64,000 nucleotides of DNA from Euclidia mi (GCA_944739405.2 OX123200.2:6402761-6466760), one strand, 5' to 3'; shown: positions 31,991 through 43,563, counted from the stretch's first letter. The notes: generated by a model from the sequence alone, not told the origin. Program-made: numbers and translations.

Positions 31991-32460
31991 TGATATTAAT
32001 AAACATTTCAATGTAAATGTAGAATTTTAATACAGTATTACTGCAGAAATTTTAGTACAGTATAACTGCAGAAATTGTTTTTAATTCCATGTATTTTCAT
32101 AGACTTCAAGGAAACATAAAGGTATTTAGAGAATATAGGATTCTTTCTAATCTAATATGTGGGAGTTTGTAAGGATGGATGGATGAATGGTTGTTTGTAA
32201 TTATTACACTCGATATGGATTTTAATGAATCGATACAGAAGTTTAGGTTACATCTGAATAGTTCACTTTTAGTGCCGATTGCCGACTCCCACGCGAGAGG
32301 GACCGTAAATAAAAAATTCAAAAAGTATGACAGAATAACTAAAATTGTAAAACATAAATGCATGCGTGCAATCCACTGATTTTAAACACGTTCTTCTTCG
32401 CCGTTTGTTTTACAGATGGATGATCGGCCACAAAATGACATCTCTTCGTGCCTAAAACAA
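31991..32460. other. nothing recognised
   Basis: No supported feature apart from the hairpins that follow. Confidence 0.4.
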
Positions 32461-32500
32461 GGCCACGGCAAGCCGTGGCCAACCAGGCAAGAGCCTGGTT
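32461..32500. repeat. two adjacent perfect 8-4-8 hairpins
   Basis: GGCCACGGCAAGCCGTGGCC (32461-32480) and AACCAGGCAAGAGCCTGGTT (32481-32500) are each perfect inverted repeats with 4-base loops, placed end to end. A T-rich run follows. They lie at the 3' side of a decayed Hel-1, where Helitrons often carry hairpins. Confidence 0.85.
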
Positions 32501-32504
32501 TTGG

Positions 32505-32672
32505 TTTTTTAATTTGACCGATTCTTCTCGATCCTGTGGGAATCTCGGAAAGTCCCTTCTGAATTTCGGAAATTTCATTTCTTGCCAAATTTCAGCTTCT
32601 TGTGTCCAATAGTTTTGGCTTGGTAGGTAGGTACGTTGGGTCAGTCAATCTGTAAAGCAAGCATTTTATACC
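32505..32672 (-). mobile_element. degenerate Hel-1
   Basis: GATCCTGTGGGAATCTCGG, GCCAAATTTCAGCTTCTTGT and AAGCAAGCATTTTATACC keep the Hel-1 order. The CTAG end is lost. Confidence 0.55.
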
Positions 32673-34117
32673 TATAAATGGATTACGATGGATAACAAAA
32701 AGAGTTTATTACAAAGTAACTACACTAACTAGAACGAACATATTTAAAAAATTAACGTCATTTTATTCTCACATTTCTGTCATTGCAACACCATTTTTTA
32801 CGATGGCAAAATATCCAAATAATTAATGCAAATTTTAAATTCCTGCTCGACGAGTGTTGCACTATCCGGCTGTCTCCTTGTTTCCCGCGTACACAACTGG
32901 GTCATTAAAAAAAACATTAAAAAAGCAACTGACAGGTAAATCAGATTGCAAGCGATGCATGAAAAATGACTCCAAGCAGATCGCAATTAAAAAAAACATC
33001 AACAATGGAGTTCTTAATTTAAATTCGAATTGCAAAAAAATTACCCTTTACTTTTTTCAAGGGTCATTTTTTTCAGTAGTAAAAAAATGACCCCTTCATT
33101 TTTGTCATTGGAATGAAACAAAAGATGAAATTTGACAATTTCCTTTTGATATTTTTTGATTTAAAGCCTAGTTTACAATGAGAGAGAACTGGAACGAATG
33201 CGGGATGCTATGAAGACAAAAGGCTAGTTTTTGCTTTTTGATTTTAATCAGTTTGTGTCGCATCTCTATTGGATGCTGGGAAAGCCGGCTTTTTGAACGT
33301 ATTCATGTAGCAAATGTTTTGATAAGCCGCTGGTAAGCCGGGCTGTTGTGATGAAATTATCTTTGAAGAGGATTATATGCGAGTAACATGTTAATACAAT
33401 GTTGTAAATCTTTTTGCACATTTATATCAATATTTTACTGATTTATTTCCCCATATAAACTCATATTTTTACAGTCCTATTTTTAATATATCTAACCTAC
33501 ATTTTATTGTTAAAATCGAGTAAGTTTTTTTACTTTTGTTGTGGTATGGTCACTTAGCTTCATAACTAGTAGGTACTCATAAAAGTACGATGAACATTGA
33601 TAAAATTAGTTCAATGTTACTATTTACTTACGACTTAGGTATTTACGATTTTATAAAGAGGTATTGACAGATACCTACACGGACTACTTGACAGTAATGT
33701 AAATTTTAAGGGATATGTTATTTATTTTGTGGCACGGAATCTTAAAAAAAGCGATTTTTTACTTGTTGAAACACATTCACATTTTGTTATAAAATATATT
33801 AACATTATCCACAGCTCACTCATTCCTTTTCCTCATAAAAACGCAACACAATTAGTATTTTATGTTCAACTTGCTAACAATCACATCGCGTAAATAATTG
33901 ATATTAATGATACTGTATCATTAAATTTAAAAAATTAAGTCATAAAATTAATATGTGTGTAAAAGTTAGTAGGTACCTACATTTTAAATTACTAGAAATC
34001 ATTGGCAGATTTTGTCAAGACAAAAATCTATTTAAAAACATTTTAAATGCAATCCAGTTCTATTTAAATTCATTTATTCATGTAGGTTACAAAGTAACAC
34101 TTAAACTACTTATTATT
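32673..34117. other. no gene; one perfect hairpin
   Basis: AT-rich unique DNA. GGGTCATTTTTTT (33061-33073) and AAAAAAATGACCC (33081-33093) form a 13 bp perfect stem with a 7-base loop. Confidence 0.5.
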
Positions 34118-35075
34118 AAGGCTCGACCGAGATCTCGTTCTCGTTCTCGGTCTCGGCATTCTCGGCTACAAATCCAACCGAGAAACTTGTCTCGGTTCTC
34201 GGCTAATTATAGCCGAGATTCTCGGTTATGACCGAGATTGTAACTTTGTGTGACCAGCAGGAAGATGATAATGAAAATCACGCAGAGACGATGAAGAGCA
34301 AGCTACTGGATGCACTTACCTAATCAGCGGTTTTCATTTGTTAAAAGTTGTTTGCCATTAGTTACTGCAACACTGATCGATCCACGGTTTAAAACCAAAT
34401 ATCTAACTGAAAGCGAACTTAACTCAGCCAAGCTTCATATTATCGAGTCTCGAGACACTCACTCTCAATGAAAATGTAGGATCAGATTCTCGTGAGACGA
34501 CATGGGCATCTTCAACTAACTCATCAAACATGGCTGCAACAAATCAATCCAACTTATGGGCAGCTCATGATTCCATTCAGTTCGAAGACAACAAGCCAAT
34601 TACCAATCACGAATACAGTTCAATCTCTATGATCGAAATAGCGCTAGAAAACTTTCTTAGACAGCCAAGACTGCAATGAAATGCTAATATTTTTGAGTAT
34701 TGGTTTCCGTCACCTTATAAGGTGCTTAGGCCTGCAGCAAATAAGATTTTATCTGCGCCGCCTACTAGCGTAGCAAGTGAACAACTGTTTAACAAAGCTG
34801 GACAATTGTATGACGAGAGGCGACACTCTTTGAAGGGAGAACCGAAAAATTGCTTTTTTATGTTATAATATAATGTTATTTAACTTTGATTATTAAAACG
34901 GTTAATTTTGTTAAACAGTTAGTACTGTATTAAAAATATAACAGCATTTAAAAATTTTTTTCCGCGCTTTATCGTGTCTCGGTCTCGGCTCTCGGTCTCG
35001 GAGGAGATATTATTTTATTCTCGGTCTCGGTCTCGGTCTCGGCCGAGAACAAAAAACCCATCTCGGTCGAGCCTT
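34118..35075 (+). mobile_element. decayed hAT transposon with TCTCGG subterminal arrays
   Basis: Perfect 16 bp inverted ends AAGGCTCGACCGAGAT (34118-34133) and ATCTCGGTCGAGCCTT (35060-35075). ACTTATTAT is duplicated on both sides (34108-34116 and 35076-35084), offset by one base from the left end. Both subterminal zones are crowded with TCTCGG or its complement. A hAT transposase relic lies inside. Most of the transposase is deleted, leaving about 960 bp. Confidence 0.8.
34358..34868 (+). pseudogene. hAT transposase C-terminal relic
   Basis: Two pieces are readable. The first, from 34358, contains ATLIDPRFKTKYL, the LDPRFK signature before the dimerisation region, and ends at an in-frame TGA. 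The second, 34686-34868, reads EYWFPSPYKVLRPAANKILS, then APPTSVASEQLFNKAG and ERRHSL. It matches the hAT C-terminal dimerisation domain (usually ...ATSVPSERVFS.AG....RR..L). Residues between the pieces are frameshifted. The DNA-binding N-terminus and catalytic core are absent, so the product could not transpose. Confidence 0.82.
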
Positions 35076-35104
35076 ACTTATTATACATATTATACTACTT
35101 GTAA

Positions 35105-35155
35105 TATTACACCTCTGCCTACCCCTTCGGAGATATAGGCCTCAGACTATAAATT
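35105..35155 (+). mobile_element. SINE-A tail fragment
   Basis: ACACCTCTGCCTACCCCTTC and ATAGGCCTCAGACTATAA. Tail only. Confidence 0.6.
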
Positions 35156-35455
35156 AAAAAAAAAAATATATACTACTTGGTAGAAAATTAATATTTGTGG
35201 TACCATGTCACACAGCCAAAGCACTCCGCATCACGGACTTGAATTAGATGTAAGAAAAAATAAATAGTATAACAAAGGGAAACTATAGTGACAGTATTAG
35301 GTACGGATGTCAGCAACGCGTTGGTTTTAAGAAAAACTAATTAGTGCAATCCAAATTGAAATGTAAAATGTATTTCGTGAAAACTGACGTAAATGACACA
35401 TTACACGCAAATAATAATATGCAAACGTTGGCCGCGATTTGCATGGGACTGTCGC

Positions 35456-35664
35456 CATAGAGCATAGATATTTCTATAGAGGCGCATTTCTTACGGGTGC
35501 TCTGTAGACAAACTTTCTGTGACCCAAATTGCCGCTTGGCGGCGTGGCAGTCGCGCTGTGACAGCTGTCTCTATGAGTGCAAGAGAGACGAACTGACGAC
35601 ACCCGCCAAAGACACACAAAATCCTTAAGAAATGCGCTTCTATTATGTAAATCTGTATTAATTG
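35456..35664 (+). mobile_element. MITE-1 copy 3
   Basis: Same family as 274 and 6897, with a deletion of the TTGGAATC region. Exact 7 bp duplication CTGTCGC (35449-35455 and 35665-35671). Confidence 0.75.
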
Positions 35665-35758
35665 CTGTCGCTAAGGAACATTGACGAACACCGCAATGGT
35701 TTCAGTGAGTTGGCCCTAAACTCCTGTAGGGATGAGTCACTTCTTCTGTCTGCCCTCA

Positions 35759-35993
35759 TCATCATCAGCCCTTTACAGTCCACTGCTGGACTAAGCCTCT
35801 CCTTTGAAAGGAGGAATTGGCCTACTATACCACGCTGGCCAAACGGGTTGGTATAGGGTTTATTTCAAGTTTTCCTTCTCTTACAGTGCTGTTTTCTGCA
35901 TAGTATGGTCCCTCTGTCGGCTCTTACGACACCCATGGGATGATATGGGGTGGTGACATTTCGTATTCTTAATCCGTCACCGCACGGACAACG
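35759..35993 (-). mobile_element. SINE-C copy 2
   Basis: Starts TGTCCGTGCGGTGACGG in reverse and ends in GATGATGA. Exact 11 bp duplication GTCTGCCCTCA (35748-35758 and 35994-36004). Confidence 0.85.
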
Positions 35994-36004
35994 GTCTGCC
36001 CTCA

Positions 36005-36260
36005 AAGGCGGAAGAATTCTATAAACTATCAAAATTGCTATCCCTTCGGGTTGCGTAGGTTAGAGAGGCAGACAATCTGTAGAAAAGCTAATGTTTAGTC
36101 ATATCCAGTTGTATTAGTAAGCGGATAACGCGGGAAGCAACTGGGATAACGCGAGAAAAATCATGAATTTTCATAGTAGCGCCTATAGTGTGACTTGGAA
36201 CGTGACTTTGGTGACGTAAAGCTGTCAGTCTCGGTCCTTGCCTCAGGGCAAGAATCCTTA
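36005..36260 (+). mobile_element. SINE-B alternative tail with SINE-D-like body, split by a Harbinger MITE
   Basis: CTATCCCTTCGGGTTGCGTA, GTAGAAAAGCTAATGTTTAG and AAGCGGATAACGCGGGAAGC match the alternative tail. GTCTCGGTCCTTGCC, then CAGGGCAAGAATCC match the shared body and continue at 36573 (AAGGTCATG). Probably two overlapping remnants. Confidence 0.45.
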
Positions 36261-36572
36261 AGCCTGCCATACATGTTGGTCGAGCATAGGCCAACGCGAG
36301 CGTAGGCAAATTAATACAAGGCAAGTGTTACTGCCTACACGTTCGGCAGTATATCGAAAACCAATGCAAATGGCCAATACAGACGAATTTTGAAGAGATA
36401 CCCACTCGTTGGGCTCCGTCAGTTTGTATTGTGAATTGAAACAAGATGGATGACGACGTAGAAGTTTTTGCAGCTGCTGCTATTTATTTAATGAGCGCTT
36501 ATAATTATTATGTCAGTGTTGGTATTAGCGTTCACTCGGCGACGCTCGGCCAACATGTAGGTATTGCAGGCT
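36261..36572 (+). mobile_element. PIF/Harbinger MITE
   Basis: Inverted ends AGCCTGCCATACATGTTGG and CCAACATGTAGGTATTGCAG, with GCT at the right end. Flanked by TTA on both sides (36258-36260 and 36573-36575), the standard 3 bp Harbinger target. The interior keeps an ATG and a short coding stretch (next entry). Confidence 0.75.
36446..36508 (+). pseudogene. Harbinger transposase N-terminal remnant
   Basis: From the ATG at 36446 the frame reads MDDDVEVFAAAAIYLMSAY and then runs through the inverted repeat into the flank. An acidic start followed by an Ala-rich helix is typical of HARBI1-like transposase N-termini. Only about 20 codons are kept, so identity rests on context. Confidence 0.45.
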
Positions 36573-36611
36573 TTAAGGTCATGTAAATTACAGAAAAATA
36601 GTAATGTTATA

Positions 36612-36702
36612 ATTTCAGCCTAGAGACGTCCACTGTTAGACAAAGGCTTCTCTCAGAGCCTTTAACACAAACCGATTTGAGCCGCCCGCTTCCAATCGCT
36701 AA
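36612..36702 (-). mobile_element. RTE-type LINE 3' end fragment
   Basis: CTAGAGACGTCCACTGTTAG, CAAAGGCTTCTCTCAGAGCC, ACCGATTTGAGCCGCCCGC match the start of the relic at 15776. Confidence 0.62.
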
Positions 36703-36715
36703 ATATAAAAATATA

Positions 36716-36990
36716 GGAAGGGAGGATAGGAAGCGGCAAACGAGCAGACGTATCGCCTGATAGTAAGCTATTACCGTCGCCCATGGACACGAGCAACACC
36801 ACAGGAGTCACAAGTGTGTTGCCGCCCTTTGGGGTTGGGAAAAGGGATAGGAGGAGGAGTGGGATAAGGGAGAAGGAATAGGAGATGGAGCCTCCGGCAC
36901 TCTCAATCCACGAAAGAACCGCAACAGTTTAAGGTACTGTTACTTTACGTAGATTTTCTGTGAGAGGGTAGTACTTCATGCAGTCTGTTG
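36716..36990 (-). mobile_element. SINE-F, long copy
   Basis: GGCAAACGAGCAGACGTATC, GAGCAACACCACAGGAGTCA, AACCGCAACAGTTTAAGGTA and TAGATTTTCTGTGAGAGGGT, so the 3' tail and most of the body are present. Breaks off before the GGCCGGCTCGACC start. Confidence 0.7.
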
Positions 36991-37499
36991 GTATATCACT
37001 GCTGCCTTCCTTATTTCATATGCATTCCTACTCAATATCAGCCACTACCTACATGCATGCAAATAAGGTAAGTAATGTGTTTATATAAAGAATCGTATAA
37101 TGTTATGGATACTTCCGCAAGTCTGTACGTGTCGTAAGCCACAATGGATATGTGGTCGAGTAAAAAATATGGTTCGCATAAAAACAAGAGTTGGCTTCTA
37201 ACGGCGATGCTAAACTTAGAACTGTGACGGACATAGAGTATTAATACAGATGTGGAACTTCGTTGAGAAAGTGCGAAGGGAATACAGTTGCGGATTAAGT
37301 AGTATCGTAAGAGTAACTAGAGAAAATACATGAAGCAGATATGGAGCATATTTACGAAGCGACGTAAAATGCAACGTGAAACCCTAAGCCAACCCATCTG
37401 GCTATTTCGGTATTGTAAGCTAAATGCGCCTCGGTATTGTTATTGTTGTAACTAACACGCAATACATACACAACTAACATGACACAAATAAGTATGAAA
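36991..37499. other. nothing recognised
   Basis: Weakly RTE-like words occur near the next entry but no frame can be followed. Confidence 0.35.
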
Positions 37500-37560
37500 A
37501 GATGAAAGATGGATGCCCATCTCCAGCAGTGGACTTCAAAAGGCTGAAGATGATGTGCCG
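37500..37560 (+). mobile_element. LINE or SINE 3' end fragment
   Basis: ATCTCCAGCAGTGGACTTCA then GGCTGAAGATGATG. The tail type is shared by the RTE relics and SINE-C. Confidence 0.5.
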
Positions 37561-37744
37561 TTTTAGTAATTAAACGTGTAGACTATACGCGTGTGATTAC
37601 ACGCATGCGGGTTAAAAAATGTCCTTATTCTATGTGGTATGCAATAACAGAAAAAACAACTAGCAAAAACAACAGCTTTAAGTTCAAAACAGTTTCCATC
37701 TAACAGAGTTGTCGCTACAATTTAAAACATTAAATTACACACCA

Positions 37745-37840
37745 ATTACAATTCATGGCGAAATTTGGGTGTAATATATATACACCTCTGCCTACCCATT
37801 CAGGATTACAGGCGGGTTTATTTATAGTCTATAAATAAAA
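37745..37840 (+). mobile_element. SINE-A 3' fragment
   Basis: TGGCGAAATTTGGGTGTAAT, CACCTCTGCCTACCCATTCA, TACAGGCGGG. Confidence 0.65.
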
Positions 37841-38238
37841 AAAAATTACGCACCTATGCAGGGACAATACAACAATCGCATCTGAATTAATAATCTATGT
37901 AATGACGCATAACAGGCGGTGTGTTCCGTGAACGACATATGTACTCCGCGGGGCACTTAGCATGCAAGCCCGTAATACTAGCTCGTCTAGGCAACCTAGC
38001 TTACCTAGCCTACTTAGTATTTATACCTAGCCTTTTTATAATTTCCTCATAGTTGAGCGATAATTTATTTTATGCTATCGTTAGAACATTTTATTCTAAT
38101 TGTATTATATTATTAACATGTAAATGGTGTTTAAATATAAAATAGATGGCGTATTCTTCGTATTGTTTGTTGCAAATTGCATTTATTAGCACTTAGCCCT
38201 TTCATTATACTTTAAAATTAAGATATTATATGTAACTA
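37841..38238. other. nothing recognised
   Basis: No supported feature. Confidence 0.4.
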
Positions 38239-38440
38239 ATATATAAAGCTGAAGAGTTTGTTTGTTTGTTTGCTTGAACGCACTAATCTCAGGAACTACT
38301 GGTCCGATTAGAAAAAATATTTCAGTGTTAGATAGCCCATTTATCGAGGAAGGCTATAGGCTATATAACATCGCGCTATGAGCGACGGGCGCGGAGCAGT
38401 AGCCTTAAATAATGCGGGTATAACCGCGGGCATCCTCTAG
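38239..38440 (+). mobile_element. Hel-2, full length
   Basis: TAATATATAAAGCTGAAGAG, CTCAGGAACTACTGGTCCGA, ATTTATCGAGGAAGGCTATA, GCGGGCATCCTCTAG before T (38441). The cleanest Hel-2 in the window. The left end lacks an obvious TC, so its exact base is uncertain. Confidence 0.72.
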
Positions 38441-38456
38441 TATGTAATATATTGAC

Positions 38457-38772
38457 GTGGTGTAAGAGGCAGTGATGCCGTAGTGAAGAGACGAATAGAC
38501 TGCTATGCGGAGGGTCTGATATTTTAACCACTGATTTTCTTATAGATGTTAAGCGCGTATTAAATTGTTAATTATCACAACTAAATGCTAAAGGGAAACA
38601 TCGTGAGGAAACCTGCATGACTGAAAGTTCTCTATAATTCGGTCAAATGTCATGTGAAGTCTACCAATCCGCACTTGGCCAGCGTGGTGGACTATGGCCT
38701 TACTCTTCTCATAATGAGAAGAAGCCTGTGCCTAGCAGATCATAAATGAGGCTGATGATGATGATGACAAAT
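38457..38772 (+). mobile_element. SINE-B, full length but diverged
   Basis: The head GGCAGTGATGCCGTAGTGAA is degraded and lacks a good B box. The body and tail (ATCGTGAGGAAACCTGCATG, CACTTGGCCAGCGTGGTGGA, GGCTGATGATGATGATGA) are good. Confidence 0.7.
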
Positions 38773-38902
38773 TAAAATACTTCAAATTCAACTAGCGATT
38801 GAAAAGAGAGACGATGACTTTCTTGCCTGCTTCTTCTCATGCAGGCTCTACTACCACCAGAACAGGCATATCTTTTCCCTTACTTAGTTATATCTAATGT
38901 AA

Positions 38903-39219
38903 TCATCATCATCTTCAGCCCTGTATGTAAACCGTCCTACTACTGAGCACGGCCCTCTTCTCACTATGAGAAGGGAAAGGTCATAATCCACCACGCTGGC
39001 CAAGTGCGGGTTGGCAGACTTCACATGTCTTTCGAGAACACTATGGAGAACTCTCAGACATGCAGGTTTCCTCACGATGTTTTCCTTCACCGTTCAGTAA
39101 GCGATAATTAACAGTTTAATACGCACATAACTCCGAAAAGTCATTTGGTGCGCGCCGTGGATTCGAACCCGGACCCTCTGCGTGGCAGCCTGATGGTGTC
39201 TCCACTAGACTATCGCTGC
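38903..39219 (-). mobile_element. SINE-B, full length, with target duplication
   Basis: Complete reversed copy. The head (GCAGCGATAGTCTAGTGGAG with B box GGGTTCGAATCCACGG) is at the right; the GATGATGATGA tail is at the left. TAATGTAA is duplicated (38895-38902 and 39220-39227). The best reference copy for the standard tail. Confidence 0.85.
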
Positions 39220-39227
39220 TAATGTAA

Positions 39228-40124
39228 ACACTATGTATCTATTGACGTGTCAATGGATATTGTAACATGTCTCATAATAAAAATAATACTTAGAAAAGTG
39301 TACCTAGATAGATATCTTTAAGGAGCACACAGGCATTGAAGGTGAGTTGATCATATTTTCTTTTTAGAAAATACATCACTATTGACCTATCAACAAAAGG
39401 TAAAAATAAGGCTCTGCTTTAATACCTCTAGTTAATTAGAACGAAATGAGTATCAATTAATATGCCAAGTTATTTTACCGGAACTTATTGGACTGAAACA
39501 GGCACTAAATAATATAAAAATATTACGACATTTTTACAATGTAGCTTTTTACAATGTAACTTTAATAAATATGTCTTGCTTCGTATTTTTATCGAGCCAC
39601 CTTTCGCTGTCCTAGTTCATATAACATCTAAACAACTTTCTCAACAAAGCGCAAAGGAGCTATATAACTAATCTATCGGGCCGTTTGAACGCATGTGCTA
39701 GGCAGATGTTTTCTTTGTTACCTAGGTCGTCTAACTGCGAGCATAAACTAGTTGCGTACAGTCGACGACGAAAGTACCTACTACAAGCTGACAATATTTA
39801 AAAAATATCATTTGAAATGCATCCATTATCGTTTTGCGTGAAAAGGATATATACTGCATTGCGCCTTACGTAGTAACTATTTAGTAATCTGTGGAAAAAT
39901 ACTTATATATTTTTTAATTGTACATATACCTATATTTTTCACTTGTTTTCGGCCATAGATTGGCAATGTAGGTATTTCTATTGCTTCATACAAATTATCA
40001 GATTGCGAGAAAATAATAGATCATAGCCTTTTGCTCAGTTTAATATCTGATAATCATGTTTTTTCATTCGTTGTCGTTCATAGATCGGCAATGTAGGTAT
40101 TTCTACTATACAAAATATACATAA
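39228..40124. other. no gene; one spaced direct repeat
   Basis: CATAGATTGGCAATGTAGG (39954) recurs as CATAGATCGGCAATGTAGG (40079), 125 bp apart, each followed by TATTTCTA. Otherwise AT-rich and featureless. Confidence 0.5.
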
Positions 40125-41040
40125 TCTATACATATAATAAAATGGTAGGAAAGTCAAAACTGTACATTGAATATTTTTTTTAAAGAATACTTGGGGTGTG
40201 ATCTACAATCGATACCGAAGCCAAAAATATAGTTTTTAGAATTTTTGTCTGTTTGTCTGTTTATCTGGATTTACTTCTAATTTGGCACAAATATTATTAA
40301 AAAGTCTGGTCACCATATAAGCTACATATTATTACGCTATCACCTACGGGGAACGAGCAGAGAACCTTTATTTCTTTAACGTATTCTGTAACAACGTGTA
40401 ATGTAACAATGCATATTTTAATGTTGTTTTTTATGCTATAATTTAGCTTCACACTATAAAAATCACGCAATATAAGTAACTTAGGCTGATAAACATAATA
40501 AATTGAATATAATAATTTTAATGCAGCGCCATCTAAGAGAGTTCAAAAACATCAATTCGAATTACATCTGTAAGCCCTTTTTGGATATAAATAATTTAAT
40601 TTGAACATGTTGGCGACGTTAATAGTTGTTTTCAAAAGTCATAGATGGAGTTGTACATTTTCTTCTTAAAATTGTATTGTTAATTCGTTTCAGAGATGAG
40701 CAAGACTATTAGTTGAAATTATTTAATTAATTAACTACACCATCGCCACCTTGATTGCTTACATCATTTCTGTCAGATAAATATGTAATAGATTTAGTAC
40801 AAAAAAAACATTTTGGTCACATTGGTGTAATTATGGCTTCTTAATTAATATATTTACATGTCGCATATAAACTTGCTTTAAATTATCTTTCGGGATATAC
40901 AATTATACATATACCACGTACCTTTGTTTGGATTAACTATATATAAACATCAGTAAGATGTGGAACTAGCTAGATCTTATTTACTCACACACAGCCATTT
41001 ATTTATTATTACGTCTGAAGCGGTTTGGCGGATACTGGTG

Positions 41041-43324
41041 TTCTCTATACATGAGAAGCATTCTACCGTCATGCATTGACACGTCCACCTAGAGAACGGT
41101 CAGCGCATATATTTTGATCCCGACGGCGTTGCTGAGCACTTGGAAAATCCGCGTCAAACAAGTCTCTTGGCGTTTTTCAGGCTCTGTAAAATTGGCCAGT
41201 TTGGGAGGTCCCTTACGTATGACGAGATGCCTTCATATAACACGTACGACAAGCAAAAGGGTGTATTTAACCGACGTTGACGAGGAGGTGCTTTGGAAGG
41301 TTTGCCGGGAAGTTTCAAGGACACCGCATTTTGTAGAGTTTATACCGTACACACAAATAATGTCGAATGCTATTTTCTGCGGTTGTTACTTCACAAAGTC
41401 CGAGGCCCAATGTCTTTCGCCTTTCTGAGGACATTTGATGGCGTGGAGTATCCCACTTACCGCACAGCCTGCGTAGTACGTCACTTTCTCGACGGTGACC
41501 AATACTGGGATGACACCCTCGCGGAGGCGAGCGTCAGTGACAGTCCCAGCCGCATGCGTCATCTGTTTGACGTCATCTTGGTGTTTTGTGGAGTCGCGAA
41601 CCCGGTAGTTTTCTGGGAGAAGTATCCCCATCATCTGTCTGAAGATTTTCTACGAGCTTTGAGGCGTGCTACTGGAGACGAAGTTGAAGTAACTGATGAC
41701 CGCGTGCTGAACACCTGTCTCAGTTCACTTCAAAACGTGGTCATTTCTATCGGCGGCAATCCACTGGTCAAATATTTGTTACCAGCTTCCCAATCATCAC
41801 CGCATCAAGATCGTGAAAATTGGGAGTATAATGCTGAGACAATTTGAAATGACCACCTTACGAATTTTATGACACCGTCCTTGAAAGCGTTGGGCAAAGC
41901 CAGGCTAAAATGTTTTTCTTGGATGCACCTGGTGGAACAGGAAAAACATTTGTTACTACTGGCATACTTGCAGAGGTCAGGAGGCAAGGCAAAATTGTCA
42001 TTGCTGTAGCGTCGCCGGCAATCGCTGCCACACTGCTTCCGGGTGGCAAGACAGCACATACCATGTTTAAATTTCCCATCGATTTAGAGAGCGCCGTAAC
42101 ACCTGTTTTTGGTGTGTCACGTAACAGTGATAAGGGACACGTGCTCAAGGATTGCTCTCTGATCGTATGGGATGAGCGTACGATAGCCAATATGCAGGAC
42201 AGGCATCAGGAATGAGCATTTAATGGGTGGTCACAGTTCTGTTCAGTGACGATTCCCGACAAACGCTTCCCGTGGTGACGCGGGGATCGAGGGCTGACGA
42301 GGTGAGTCATCATCATCATCAGCCTTTAACAGTCCACTGCTGGACTAGGCCACTCCTTTGAAAGGAGGAATCGGCCTACTATACCACGCTGGCCAAACGG
42401 GTTGGTATAGGGTTTGTATCAAGTTTTCCTTCTCTTACAGTGCTGTTCTCTGCATAATATGCTCCCTCTGTCGGCTCTTGCGACACCCATGGGATGATAT
42501 GGGGTGGTGACATTCCGTATTCTTAATCCTTCACCACACGGACAAGGTGAGTGCTTCGAAAGTTAAAAGTTCTTTGAAATTATCTTTGTTGTGGTCACGA
42601 GTTCGTATGATGCGCTTGACCGTTAATATGAGAGCTCAGCTTGGCGTCAATGCACGTGCTCAACAATTCTAAGATGTCTTTCTAAGTCTTGACGAAGTCA
42701 CTCTACTAGAGGAGAGAGGTGGACCGGTGGTGCTTCCAGAGTCTCTCAGTAGAGTTGTATCCAGCTTAGAACCAGCCTATTTTGACGCCCAAAAATGATC
42801 TGGCTGTAGCAATTGACGAATGCATTTTCTCGGAAATTGAGGGGAATGAAGTGGTCTACACCTCTATAAACACTGTCGTCGAGCAAGAAAACGCCACACA
42901 TTATCCCGTGAAATTTTTGAACTCCCTGTCAGCAAGTGAACTTCCAGCGCATACCATCAAGCTGAAGGTCGGTGTCCCGATTATGCTTCATCGGAACCTA
43001 TCTCCTCCGAAGTTGTGTAACGTGACCCGCCTGAAAGTCATCTTGCTCCACAGACACACCATTTAGGCGGAAATTCTTACGGGTTCTGGCGTCGGCGAGG
43101 CAGTATTTATACCACGCATTCCTCTCATACCTCATCCGTTCAAGCGCATACAGTTCCCCGTGAGTGTTTGCTTCGCGATGACCACCAAAAAGTCGCAGAG
43201 GCAGACACTGAGGGCAGCGGGTGTCCTGTACGTCGCTTTCTTCCGCGTCACCAGTCCTGACTCTCTTTACATTTTGGCTGCGGAGAGCCAAAACACTAAT
43301 GTTGTGTATCGAGAAGTCCTATAA
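41041..43324 (+). pseudogene. Helitron Rep-helicase gene, C-terminal relic
   Basis: From 41080 to 41847 one frame, broken by a single TGA near 41275, reads HVHLENGQRIYFDPDG, PRQTSLLAFFRLCK, then VECYFLRLLLHKVRGPMSF and SVSDSPSRMRHLFDVIL. This is the linker between the Rep and helicase domains. A frame change leads to MFFLDAPGGTGKTFVTTGIL (about 41910), the Walker A of Pif1-type helicases, and LIVWDE (about 42160), the Walker B. SINE-C splits the gene at 42308. After it, LPAHTIKLKVGVPIMLHRNL (about 42932) and VAFFRVTSPDSLYILA mark late helicase motifs. The frame ends in TAA at 43322-43324. Several frameshifts and stops make it non-functional. Confidence 0.88.
42308..42544 (-). mobile_element. 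SINE-C copy 3, inside the Helitron
   Basis: TGTCCGTGTGGTGAAGG start and GATGATGATGATGA tail in reverse. Duplication AGGTGAGT (42300-42307 and 42545-42552) is exact. It inserted after the Helitron did. Confidence 0.85.
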
Positions 43325-43563
43325 GTATGTATTTTACCCTATTATGTATTCCTTATTTTCTCCATCTGCTTTAGTCTCAACTTATGACTTAATTCAGCAG
43401 AATCACCATAAAGTTATTTAATCAAAGCAGGCTGAAAATCAGCAGTTTTTGAAGGTCAATTTTACAAAAGACAGTCTCCCTCTGTTATTACACTTTCTAC
43501 AGGTTATGAAATATAAAGAAGAAACGGGTAAATAAATGTTATGTTAAAAGGTATAATGGTAGG

